This document shows, piece after piece, positions 1 to 6,712 of a stretch of 6,848 nucleotides of DNA (position 1 is its first letter; every line of letters begins with the position of its first letter). A model generated the notes under the pieces. That model was not told the origin of the DNA. It saw nothing but the letters and a program-made list of their open reading frames with translations, and did not search any database. The stretch comes from Bacteroidales bacterium. Its GTDB lineage: Bacteria; Bacteroidota; Bacteroidia; Bacteroidales; WCHB1-69. The stretch covers positions 1-6,848 of the forward strand of contig DUOL01000088.1 in NCBI GenBank assembly GCA_012838875.1, read 5' to 3'. The translations under genes and the position numbers were made by a program.

Positions 1-889
1 CTCCGACTCCAACAAACATTTCAACGAAATCCGAGCCTGAAAGGGAGAAAAAGGGAACGCCCGCTTCACCGGCTACGGCACGAGCCAACAACGTTTTCCC
101 GGTTCCTGGAGGTCCCACTAACAAAGCGCCTTTAGGGATTTTACCACCCAAATGTGTATATTTTTTGGGATTTTTCAAGAAATCTACTATTTCTTCAACC
201 TCATATTTAGCCCCCTCTAATCCTGCTACATCTTTAAAAGAAAAATTGGTTTGTTTCTTACTGTCAAAGAGTTGAGCTTTGGATTTGCCAATGTTGAAAA
301 TACCACCGCCCCCTCCAGCACCTCCACGCATAGAACGCATAGAGTAAAAGAAAATAAAAAATATAAAAATCAAAGGCAGTATCCACCAAATAAGCTCCCT
401 GCCCCAAGCTTCGGAAATATCTTGTTTTAACGGGAACTCATATTCTCGTTCTATCTCAACTTTAGAACGTAAACTATCTTTCTCCATCGCCAGCTCAACG
501 GCTCTCTCTTTAATTCTATTCAAATCATCATTGAAAACTTTGAAATCGCTCGTATTAAGAAAAAATTGCGGTCCCTCAACATTTTTATTTCTAAATTTTT
601 CATATTTTGCCTTTTTATCTATCACTTCCGGCTTAAGGTAAATCTGAACTCGATTATTCTTTTTTACGTACTGCACCTCTTTTATTTCTTTCTGCATTAC
701 CATTTCATTGAATTGAGTATTATCAATCTCTTCTAAAAGAGTGGAAGAAGAATTAAAGAAATAGACAAATATCAAGAAAAAGGCAATCGCAATATAAATC
801 CAAGAAAGATTAATTCGAGGTTTTGGATTTTTGCTTGCCGCAACTTTCTTCTTATTATTATTTTTTGTGCTTTTTTGAGATTTATTCAT
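1..889 (-). CDS. ftsH: ATP-dependent zinc metalloprotease FtsH, N-terminal part (cut by window edge)
   Basis: FtsH is a hexameric inner-membrane AAA+ protease that extracts and degrades membrane and unstable cytosolic proteins. The 296 codons present read, in order: a Lys/Asn-rich cytosolic tail (1-27), a first membrane segment (about 28-45, starting LSWIYIAIAFF), a periplasmic domain (about 46-164), a second membrane segment (about 166-184, LIWWILPLIFIFF), a glycine-rich linker (189-196), and the start of the AAA domain with FKDVAGLEGAK. Walker A is GPPGTGKT at 259-266 (Lys265). The window ends at the central-pore loop MFVGVG (291-296; Phe292-Val293-Gly294). Walker B, the arginine fingers and the HEXXH zinc site lie beyond the edge. 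The start is the first ATG after rsfS, 14 bases downstream of its stop. No Shine-Dalgarno is seen, only an A-rich leader, so expression probably depends on the rsfS transcript. Assignment is certain; completeness of the gene cannot be judged. Confidence 0.98.
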   Translation of the reverse strand, partial: MNKSQKSTKNNNKKKVAASKNPKPRINLSWIYIAIAFFLIFVYFFNSSSTLLEEIDNTQFNEMVMQKEIKEVQYVKKNNRVQIYLKPEVIDKKAKYEKFRNKNVEGPQFFLNTSDFKVFNDDLNRIKERAVELAMEKDSLRSKVEIEREYEFPLKQDISEAWGRELIWWILPLIFIFFIFFYSMRSMRGGAGGGGGIFNIGKSKAQLFDSKKQTNFSFKDVAGLEGAKYEVEEIVDFLKNPKKYTHLGGKIPKGALLVGPPGTGKTLLARAVAGEAGVPFFSLSGSDFVEMFVGVG

Positions 890-903
890 TTTAATTTTTC
901 TGA

Positions 904-1284
904 TTAAAATTGTTGTATTTCAGCATCGCTCCAAAGTTGTTCTAAGTTATAATAAGCTCGTGCTTCAGGCTGAAAAATATGAACAAGAATATTAAAATAG
1001 TCTAATAAAACCCACTCGGAATTTACGATTCCTTCAACATAAGTCGGACGAGTATTAGCTTGCTTATAAGACATTTCTTTTACAAAATCGGTTAACGTTT
1101 CAACGTGAGGTTTAGAATTGGCAGTGCAAATTATGAAATAATCAAAAAAAACGTGTTTAATTGATTGTAAATTAATACATACTATATCTTCCCCTTTTTT
1201 CTCAATAAGAGATTGAATAATAATATCTTGCAAATTATTTTGTTCGATAATCTTTATTGAATCGTTAACTTTCTTTATCCCCAT
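904..1284 (-). CDS. rsfS: ribosome silencing factor RsfS (YbeB/Iojap family)
   Basis: RsfS binds large-subunit protein uL14 and blocks joining of the 30S and 50S subunits, slowing translation when nutrients are short. The 126-residue product has the usual family length and its conserved core: DYFIICTANS (48-57), His60-Val61 after it, RPTYVEG (79-85), EWVLLDY (90-96), VHIF (101-104), and the C-terminal signature ARAYYNLEQLW (108-118). The first 15 residues are a poorly conserved extension, but no better internal ATG exists. It is the first gene of a unit with ftsH, 14 bases apart; rsfS-ftsH adjacency is, to my knowledge, common in Bacteroidota. A matching -7 element lies 23 bases before the start codon. 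Confidence rests on the motifs; nothing is broken or unusual. Confidence 0.96.
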   Translation of the reverse strand: MGIKKVNDSIKIIEQNNLQDIIIQSLIEKKGEDIVCINLQSIKHVFFDYFIICTANSKPHVETLTDFVKEMSYKQANTRPTYVEGIVNSEWVLLDYFNILVHIFQPEARAYYNLEQLWSDAEIQQF

Positions 1285-1307
1285 TTTACATTTTTAAAAT
1301 TAAATTG

Positions 1308-1340
1308 CAAATTTACATCATTTTTTTTTATTATGGAACA
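1308..1340 (-). promoter_or_regulatory. predicted promoter of rsfS-ftsH (Bacteroidota type)
   Basis: Read on the minus strand, 1315-1308 is TAAATTTG, an exact match to the Bacteroidota -7 consensus TAnnTTTG. At 1340-1337 the minus strand reads TGTT, an imperfect -33 element (consensus TTTG), with a 21-base spacer. Transcription would start near 1302, giving a leader of under 20 bases before the rsfS ATG. The -7 match is seen directly; promoter activity is inferred. Confidence 0.6.
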
Positions 1341-1435
1341 ATCTCAAACCGTATAACAGAAAGTTAAGGCTCGAAATATCAATTTTTTATATTTTTGACA
1401 ATTGTTGCATGTATAGTTTATAGTAATAAAAATAG

Positions 1436-1443
1436 TATTTTTG
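1436..1443 (+). promoter_or_regulatory. predicted -7 element of kdsA promoter
   Basis: TATTTTTG matches TAnnTTTG exactly and is followed by C, as in many Bacteroidota promoters. Transcription would start near 1449-1450, leaving about 26 bases before the kdsA ATG at 1476. No convincing -33 TTTG is seen at the expected distance. A second copy of the same octamer lies at 1390-1397, and could be a further start site. The element at 1436 overlaps an inverted repeat, AAAAATA-G-TATTTTT (1428-1442), that could hold an operator or be chance in AT-rich DNA. Confidence 0.5.
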
Positions 1444-1475
1444 CATGTTTAGAATCAATAATTGAGATACCATTG

Positions 1476-2258
1476 ATGATTAATAATAATTTCTTTTTAA
1501 TAGCGGGTCCTTGCGTCGTAGAGAATAGAGAGGTAACGGAATTGGTGGCAAAAACCGTTTCGCAAATTTGCAACGAGTTATCTATTCCCTTTTACTTTAA
1601 AGCGTCTTACAAAAAAGCTAATCGCTCATCTTTAGATTCATTTACCGGGATAGGCAATGAGAAAGCATTGCAGATTCTGGCATCTATCAAGGAAAAAGAG
1701 AACGTCCCTATCGTTACTGACGTTCATACGGAGGAGGAAGTTGCGATAGCCGCGACCGTTGCTGACATTTTACAAATTCCCGCCTTTTTGTCGCGACAAA
1801 CCGATTTAATTGTTGCTGCTGCTAAAACGGGTAAAACCGTAAATATCAAAAAAGGACAATTCCTTTCGCCCGAAGCTATGCAATATGCCGTGCAAAAAGT
1901 ACGTAATACGGGAAACGATAACGTCATGATAACCGAACGGGGAACCACTTTCGGTTATCAAGATTTGATTGTAGATTTTAGAGGTATTAAAGCGTTACAA
2001 GCGAACAATTGTCCTGTGGTGTTAGATTGTACCCACTCCTTACAACTTCCGAATCAACCGCAAGGAGTTACATCCGGACGCCCCGACTTAATTGAAACGA
2101 TAGCAAAAGCCGGTATCGCCGTGGGCTTCGATGGGCTTTTTATTGAAACACACCCGAACCCGAAAAAAGCACTTTCTGACGGAAGTAACATGCTCCCTCT
2201 ACACGAACTGAAACCTCTATTAAAAAAGTTAATAAAAATTCGCCAAGCTATTTTGTGA
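1476..2258 (+). CDS. kdsA: 3-deoxy-8-phosphooctulonate synthase (KDO-8-phosphate synthase), metal-dependent class
   Basis: KdsA condenses phosphoenolpyruvate with arabinose 5-phosphate to KDO-8-phosphate, the cytosolic step that makes the KDO sugar of the LPS inner core. The 260-residue product is a single TIM-barrel of normal family length. Recognisable segments are LIAGPC (8-13), FKASYKKANRSS (41-52), PAFLSRQTDL (102-111), NIKKGQF (123-129), ERGTTFGY (154-161), DCTHSLQLP (184-192) and GLFIETHP (220-227). Cys13, His187, Glu224 and Asp235 correspond to the metal ligands Cys11, His185, Glu222 and Asp233 of the Aquifex enzyme; metal-free enzymes such as E. coli's have Asn at the Cys position. 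I chose the ATG at 1476 because conserved sequence begins right after it. The longer reading from a TTG at 1395 adds 27 unconserved residues and would start upstream of the predicted promoter. The next gene begins 20 bases downstream, probably on the same transcript. Confidence 0.97.
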   Translation: MINNNFFLIAGPCVVENREVTELVAKTVSQICNELSIPFYFKASYKKANRSSLDSFTGIGNEKALQILASIKEKENVPIVTDVHTEEEVAIAATVADILQIPAFLSRQTDLIVAAAKTGKTVNIKKGQFLSPEAMQYAVQKVRNTGNDNVMITERGTTFGYQDLIVDFRGIKALQANNCPVVLDCTHSLQLPNQPQGVTSGRPDLIETIAKAGIAVGFDGLFIETHPNPKKALSDGSNMLPLHELKPLLKKLIKIRQAIL

Positions 2259-2278
2259 GTTCCTTTTTAAATCAAAAA

Positions 2279-3796
2279 ATGAAACAACAAAAATTCCCAA
2301 TTTCTAACTTTTTCTCACCTTTTTTTGCTCTTTTTTTAATTATTGCCTCTTCATATAGCGCTGTTGCACAAACCATTACATTTGATCATACATACGGATA
2401 CGCAGATTATTCTTACGGAAAAAGCATCATTCAGCATGTCGACTCGGGATATTTCGTGTTAGCAAATACAGGTTCTCCCAACGGCAATACACGTCTCTTA
2501 TTAATCAAATTAGACCCTCACGGCATTCCGGTCTATCATAAAGAATTTCACGATTTTTATTTATATAACGGACAATTCATAACAAAAGCCCATAATGGTG
2601 ATTTATTAATTACCGGAGAGATAAAAAATGTAGAAGGACCGTACCAACCTTTTGTTATGCGAGTAGATACACTGTTCAACCTAAAGTGGAGTTATACGCT
2701 CCCTTATAACAATTGGACTTTCAGTAAAATGCTCGTAGAATTGCCCCAAGGAGATATTGTTGCCGTTGGCGAAACATACGACACCGACTCTACGGGTACC
2801 GATGGAAATTGGTTGAAAATTTCAGCGGAGGGTGTGCTAAAAGAGGCAAAAAGTACGCAAAGAGTTGGAAATGACGGCTATACCTCTGTTTCCCTTTGGA
2901 ATGATTCCATTTTATTACTATCCGGATATCAAAAAAATGTAAATACAATGGATTCCGTGCCGTTTTACTCTCTTGTTTCCGCTAGTGGCGAGGTGTTGAG
3001 TCACGTTCATTATGGAGGAATTAGAAATAAATCGGTTTGTAATCAAGCGGTTAGAGATTCGTTGAACAATATTGTCAATATCGGCTATACACGCATGTAT
3101 GATGACTCGGCTTATAAAGACTTCTTTATGCTTGTTTTTAATACCAACATGGAGTTCGTAGCTAATGTTTACGTAGATTATAATTTATGGCGATTGACAG
3201 ATAATGAGTACACCTCCGTAGCTGTCGCAAAAAATGGAGATATTGTTGTCGGAGCTAACGCTCAAGGAAATAACTACAATAAACCAACGGTTTTATTACA
3301 TCGTTACAAGAAAAATGACTACTCTTTTGACGTGGGTACGGTACGTGCAGGAAGTTTGTACAAAAAGGCGGATTATCTCTCACAAGTAATTGCAACCAAT
3401 GATGGGGGCGCTATTCTAATAGGTTCATCTACATCTCTTGGAACCCATCTCTCCGATATACTTATCTGTAAAGTTGATAGTGTTCTATCCCCCATGACGC
3501 CCGTTACGCATTATCTTAAAATTGAAAATAGCAAACCTCAACCGAATTTTAATTTCACGCTCTATCCTAATCCCACGACAGACAAAGTAACAATCTCATT
3601 TACCGATACCGATAATGATATTACTACTGTTAAACTTTATAATTTGCAATTGAAAGAACTTATGCGTCTGGAACACAATTTTTTTGTTCAACCACAATTA
3701 GAGCTCCGATTGACGGATTATGCTTCCGGCATCTATTTATTAAAAATTGAAAATAAAAATCATCAATTTGGCAGTAAAATTTGTAAAACGAGATAA
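2279..3796 (+). CDS. secreted beta-propeller-like protein with type IX secretion C-terminal sorting domain
   Basis: Specific function is not recognised. The 505-residue product starts with a signal peptide (about 1-31: MKQQK, hydrophobic FFALFLIIASSYS, likely cleaved near AVA-Q). The body (about 50-401) has seven repeats of roughly 35-50 residues. Each has a core like NGDIVVG or DGGAILIG, followed by a strand such as LLLIKLDPHG, which fits a seven-bladed beta-propeller. The last 83 residues (423-505) are a type A sorting domain: YPNP at 429-432, DKVTISF, VKLYNLQ, then the late signature LTDYASGIYLLKI and a basic end. Such domains direct export across the outer membrane by the type IX system (PorSS) and are usually cleaved on anchoring to A-LPS. 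The ATG at 2279 gives a standard signal peptide; a GTG at 2255 overlapping the kdsA stop would add eight residues. It is probably cotranscribed with kdsA. No catalytic motif is seen, so adhesion or binding is a guess. Confidence 0.85.
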   Translation: MKQQKFPISNFFSPFFALFLIIASSYSAVAQTITFDHTYGYADYSYGKSIIQHVDSGYFVLANTGSPNGNTRLLLIKLDPHGIPVYHKEFHDFYLYNGQFITKAHNGDLLITGEIKNVEGPYQPFVMRVDTLFNLKWSYTLPYNNWTFSKMLVELPQGDIVAVGETYDTDSTGTDGNWLKISAEGVLKEAKSTQRVGNDGYTSVSLWNDSILLLSGYQKNVNTMDSVPFYSLVSASGEVLSHVHYGGIRNKSVCNQAVRDSLNNIVNIGYTRMYDDSAYKDFFMLVFNTNMEFVANVYVDYNLWRLTDNEYTSVAVAKNGDIVVGANAQGNNYNKPTVLLHRYKKNDYSFDVGTVRAGSLYKKADYLSQVIATNDGGAILIGSSTSLGTHLSDILICKVDSVLSPMTPVTHYLKIENSKPQPNFNFTLYPNPTTDKVTISFTDTDNDITTVKLYNLQLKELMRLEHNFFVQPQLELRLTDYASGIYLLKIENKNHQFGSKICKTR

Positions 3797-3806
3797 TATA
3801 TTTTGC

Positions 3807-3827
3807 TTTTTATAGCTTTTATAAAAA
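3807..3827. terminator. possible bidirectional AT-only hairpin between convergent genes
   Basis: TTTTTATA (3807-3814) and TATAAAAA (3820-3827) form a perfect 8-bp stem with a 5-base loop, GCTTT. It lies in the 32-base gap between the plus-strand secreted-protein gene and the minus-strand outer-membrane operon, both of which stop here. Position favours a shared terminator. The stem has no G-C pairs and a poor U-tract, so it would be weak. Confidence 0.35.
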
Positions 3828-3828
3828 T

Positions 3829-5874
3829 TTAGAATCTAAAATACAACTGAGCTTTAATATCACTTTTACTATTTTTATCAATCATTTCCAAGCCGCTACC
3901 AATCTGATTTCTATCCGTAAAAAAAGTTTGAGAATATCGTAGTTGAATTTCAAGAAAACGATATTTGTACTGTAACATCGTATAAAATCTGCAACCTCGA
4001 CCAAAATAGGGAGTACAATTGAACGTATAAAGCAAGTCGCTCTCATAACAATAAATACGCTCTTCATAGCTATCTGTCTCAAACATGGCGAAACGGAGCT
4101 TAACTTTTAATCCCGTGTTTAAAATGGCAGCTTCAAAATCTTGAAAAATAACCGCTCCATATTTTAAACTCTTCTCTTTATTATAGTTTGTAACATGAAA
4201 ATCTATTTCCGTTTTAAGTTTTATAAAATCAAATATCGCTGAGGTGAGAGAAAATCGTACTTTATGTTTCATCATGGTTGAAACTCCGTGATGATAGTCG
4301 AATAATTGATTTTTTTCTTTTTTTGCGAACCCATATCGACAAACCATTCTTGTATTTCTGCTGAGCGAAGTAGTAAATCTGATAGACGCATCATTCCCAA
4401 AAGAAGGAAAATCGGTTAAAAATTTGAGCCAAGGGAAACGGTAAATATCATAATGCAATAACAACTCGCTCCTTTTTCCTATTAAAAATTCAGCTGTCAG
4501 AAATAGTCCTGCTTCGTTTTGATTAGGCTTGTTAACGCCAAAAGAGATACCTTCTAATGCTACATATTGTCTATCGTAATAGCGGAAAACGGCTCCGAAT
4601 TTACAGCGTGGGTCGAGTTCAACGATAACTCCTTCTATCCACGCAAGATGAAAGCCGCGACTTAGCGCAATCTCGCCAAAAAGAATGCTCTTTTTCCAAA
4701 TAATTTGGTGGTCAATGCCTACGGTAAAATGATTATTTCCTGAAAAAGAATATTTTTTCGCGGGCGTAGTCTGTAAAAGTATCGGATAATTGAAATGAGT
4801 ATAGATTGCCGACATGCCGAAGCGACTGTTCGTTCTGTTCCATTGGAAATTAAAACCTAAATTCCTACTAAAAAGTGTCTCTCTTTTCTGAATCTCCTTT
4901 TCGGTTCGATGATATCCATTCACCGTTAAGCTACCGGAATAAAATTTTCGGTTATTCGTTTCAACAATCTTCCCGTCATAAAATCGATGACCATAAAAAA
5001 TTGTACCTTTAACTTTTGTATTTCCTATTTCAGTAGCAAAACCACGAAAAAATCGTGATTCATTTAAGAGGGTAACCGGACGAACTCCTACTGAAAATCG
5101 CCTTATGCCGCCGACACTTCCCCCTTTCCCGCCTGCAAAACTATTCCCTAATACTAACCCTTGCCCAAAGTTGAGCCTATAATCACCGAAAGTAATATTT
5201 TTACAAATCCATATTTTTTTAATGGAGAAGTGAAAACTGTAAAAATCAAATCCTCTTTTTTGACTTTTTCTAAAGAACTCTTCACCACTATCTTTCTCCG
5301 CTGAAATCCCCAGAGAAAAATTAGGATTTGAAACTTGATAACGAAAAAGCAGATGAGTAGGGTCGCCCAAATAACCGTTTTTTCTATTTCTCTCATACCC
5401 GGAACGTTTTTCAACTATTTGCCCGTAGCGAAGTAGTAAGCGATGTTGTGTAAATTTAAACCAATCTACAAACTTCAATCGTCTATTTTTAGCATTTTCT
5501 ACTGTGATAAACGGTAAAATTCTTGCTACATCCTCACTGCCCCAACCTTCTATAGCATATAATTCATTTACGGAGACCAACTCCCCATATTTTTCAAGAT
5601 AGAGAAGTAATTGATAATATTGATATTCCGTTAACTTTAATAATGTAAAAGCCATTTCGGGTGAAACATCATTAATATTTATTTTTTGTTCGATAGAAGA
5701 TATTAAATCAATAACCTCCTCCAAATCTTCGACCTCTTCGTCCATATTCTCTATGTGATTTTCCATCATATCATGGATATTGTCTTCAATTAATTCAATT
5801 TTTATTTTTGTGGAATCAATTTGAGAAAAAAGTAAAAACGGCGAGAGTAAAATAAGTAATAGAGTCTGTTTCAT
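3829..5874 (-). CDS. helix-hairpin-helix domain protein with predicted outer-membrane beta-barrel
   Basis: This belongs to a family I recognise from Bacteroidota genomes as a helix-hairpin-helix protein of about 700 residues; I know of no proven function. The 681-residue product has a short signal peptide (1-18, MKQTLLLILLSPFLLFSQ), a strongly acidic, probably helical stretch (about 28-63), and a ComEA-like domain (about 64-125). In that domain ININDVSPEMAFTLL matches the usual ININTAS..EL opening, YGELVSVNELYAIEGWG matches the G-x-F-xS-x-x-x-L-x-x-V-x-GIG segment, and ILPFITV closes it. The first hairpin lacks its GxG and the second reads GWG, so DNA binding is uncertain. From about 140 on, alternating aromatic strands and a terminal RF suggest an outer-membrane barrel; GDYRLNFGQGL (230-240) followed by glycines is a recognisable block. 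Its ATG overlaps the previous gene's stop as ATGA, indicating translational coupling. It could bind nucleic acid or protein at the periplasmic face of the barrel; that is inference. Confidence 0.83.
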   Translation of the reverse strand: MKQTLLLILLSPFLLFSQIDSTKIKIELIEDNIHDMMENHIENMDEEVEDLEEVIDLISSIEQKININDVSPEMAFTLLKLTEYQYYQLLLYLEKYGELVSVNELYAIEGWGSEDVARILPFITVENAKNRRLKFVDWFKFTQHRLLLRYGQIVEKRSGYERNRKNGYLGDPTHLLFRYQVSNPNFSLGISAEKDSGEEFFRKSQKRGFDFYSFHFSIKKIWICKNITFGDYRLNFGQGLVLGNSFAGGKGGSVGGIRRFSVGVRPVTLLNESRFFRGFATEIGNTKVKGTIFYGHRFYDGKIVETNNRKFYSGSLTVNGYHRTEKEIQKRETLFSRNLGFNFQWNRTNSRFGMSAIYTHFNYPILLQTTPAKKYSFSGNNHFTVGIDHQIIWKKSILFGEIALSRGFHLAWIEGVIVELDPRCKFGAVFRYYDRQYVALEGISFGVNKPNQNEAGLFLTAEFLIGKRSELLLHYDIYRFPWLKFLTDFPSFGNDASIRFTTSLSRNTRMVCRYGFAKKEKNQLFDYHHGVSTMMKHKVRFSLTSAIFDFIKLKTEIDFHVTNYNKEKSLKYGAVIFQDFEAAILNTGLKVKLRFAMFETDSYEERIYCYESDLLYTFNCTPYFGRGCRFYTMLQYKYRFLEIQLRYSQTFFTDRNQIGSGLEMIDKNSKSDIKAQLYFRF

Positions 5875-6689
5875 AAGATGAAGGGAATGATAAGAGATAA
5901 GGAAGGAGAAAATCCGGTTTTAAAATTATAGGAATTTGCAATTTCAAGGTTTATTTTTGTAAAAGAGAGTCTGAAAATTGCAGAAATTTCGGAAGAAGGT
6001 AAATAGAGAACAACCGCAAATGCCGCTTGTTTTAAAAATTGATAACCAACTCCCAATTCACCTCTTAAACAACTATTCATCTCTTTCTCAATACTGCCGT
6101 AAAATAATAAGTTTTTATTCATTAAATAAGCAATGTTGGCGCGTAGCAACATCGGCAAAATAGGAGACTGTTTAGATAAACCTCGGCGTATTTTCACGGG
6201 ATTAAGAATTAAAACAGTGATATAAGTTTTTTGATTTATTTTTAAACTAAACGAAATATCAAAAGAAAAAGAGTGTTCGTTTTCATACTGAAAAGCATGC
6301 TCAAAAATATGATAAAACTGCACTGCGGTAGAAAATCTATTGCCGAACAATTTTGCATAACCAAGCCGGGTGGTTAATTCTCCAAACTTTGAATAACCGA
6401 AATGAGAGGTGGAAATTTTAAAAACATTCCCTTTAAAAATAAAAGTGGAGGTAATCTCTTTAGTCATCATCTCCTTGAGCAAAAATCTGTTTTCGGCTGA
6501 TAAAGAGACAAAGGAATGATTGACAAAGGCTAACGAAGATAAAGCAGAAAAACCTTCTTTTATATGTAGATAATTCATGAAAGGAATAATCGGTTTTTCG
6601 GAATTTCTTAAATTTTCATTTTGCGAAAACGCAGATTTACAACAAAATAGCAGTAAAAATAGTAATGGCAGGTAGATGGTACGTTTCAT
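5871..6689 (-). CDS. exported hypothetical protein, probable outer-membrane beta-barrel
   Basis: I do not recognise a named family. The 272-residue product begins with a clear signal peptide (1-23: MKR, hydrophobic LPLLFLLLF, likely cleaved near AFSQ). The rest is rich in short amphipathic strands separated by turns, for example FGELTTRLGYAKLFGNRFSTA (about 102-122), SFSFDISFSL (140-149), KTYITVLILNPV (154-165), LRGELGVGYQF (208-218) and SLSLIIPF (263-270). This pattern suggests a barrel of roughly 10-14 strands. The strand-turn order, with a NPV block followed by GVGYQF, loosely recalls the PorV/PorQ type of outer-membrane protein, but I see no decisive motif. It is the first gene of a two-gene operon, with a 4-base ATGA overlap to the helix-hairpin-helix barrel protein, so the two probably act together in the outer membrane. 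A -7 element lies 24 bases upstream of the start. Confidence 0.72.
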   Translation of the reverse strand: MKRTIYLPLLFLLLFCCKSAFSQNENLRNSEKPIIPFMNYLHIKEGFSALSSLAFVNHSFVSLSAENRFLLKEMMTKEITSTFIFKGNVFKISTSHFGYSKFGELTTRLGYAKLFGNRFSTAVQFYHIFEHAFQYENEHSFSFDISFSLKINQKTYITVLILNPVKIRRGLSKQSPILPMLLRANIAYLMNKNLLFYGSIEKEMNSCLRGELGVGYQFLKQAAFAVVLYLPSSEISAIFRLSFTKINLEIANSYNFKTGFSPSLSLIIPFIL

Positions 6690-6712
6690 ATTTATCTCTA
6701 TTATAAAGAGTA

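Noticed and set aside
1321..1330. T-run as a terminator in the divergent rsfS/kdsA region
   Set aside because: No gene ends here and no GC-rich stem precedes the run; it is upstream promoter DNA for both directions.
1445..1465. Six-codon leader peptide before kdsA (ATG at 1445, TGA at 1463)
   Set aside because: The ATG falls right at or before the predicted transcription start, so it would probably not be translated.
1724..1948. Open frame of 74 codons on the minus strand
   Set aside because: It lies wholly inside kdsA, whose conserved motifs fix the coding frame; the antisense product resembles nothing.
2255..2281. GTG start overlapping the kdsA stop for the secreted protein
   Set aside because: It adds eight residues ahead of a typical MKQQK signal peptide start; the ATG at 2279 is the more natural start, though translational coupling through the GTG cannot be excluded.
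3882..4082. Open frame of 66 codons on the minus strand
   Set aside because: It is a different frame within the barrel part of the helix-hairpin-helix protein gene on the same strand, with no start context or recognisable product.
5154..5414. Open frame of 86 codons on the minus strand
   Set aside because: It is a shifted frame within the helix-hairpin-helix barrel gene; the real frame carries the GDYRLNFGQGL block there.
5978..6163. Open frame of 61 codons on the plus strand
   Set aside because: It is antisense to the small barrel-like gene, and its sequence looks like random translation.
6621..6689. Lipoprotein signal in the small barrel-like protein (Cys-Cys after the hydrophobic stretch)
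   Set aside because: The residues before the cysteines are L-F-L-L-L-F, with Phe at -1 where a lipobox needs Gly, Ala or Ser; a normal signal peptidase site near AFSQ fits better.
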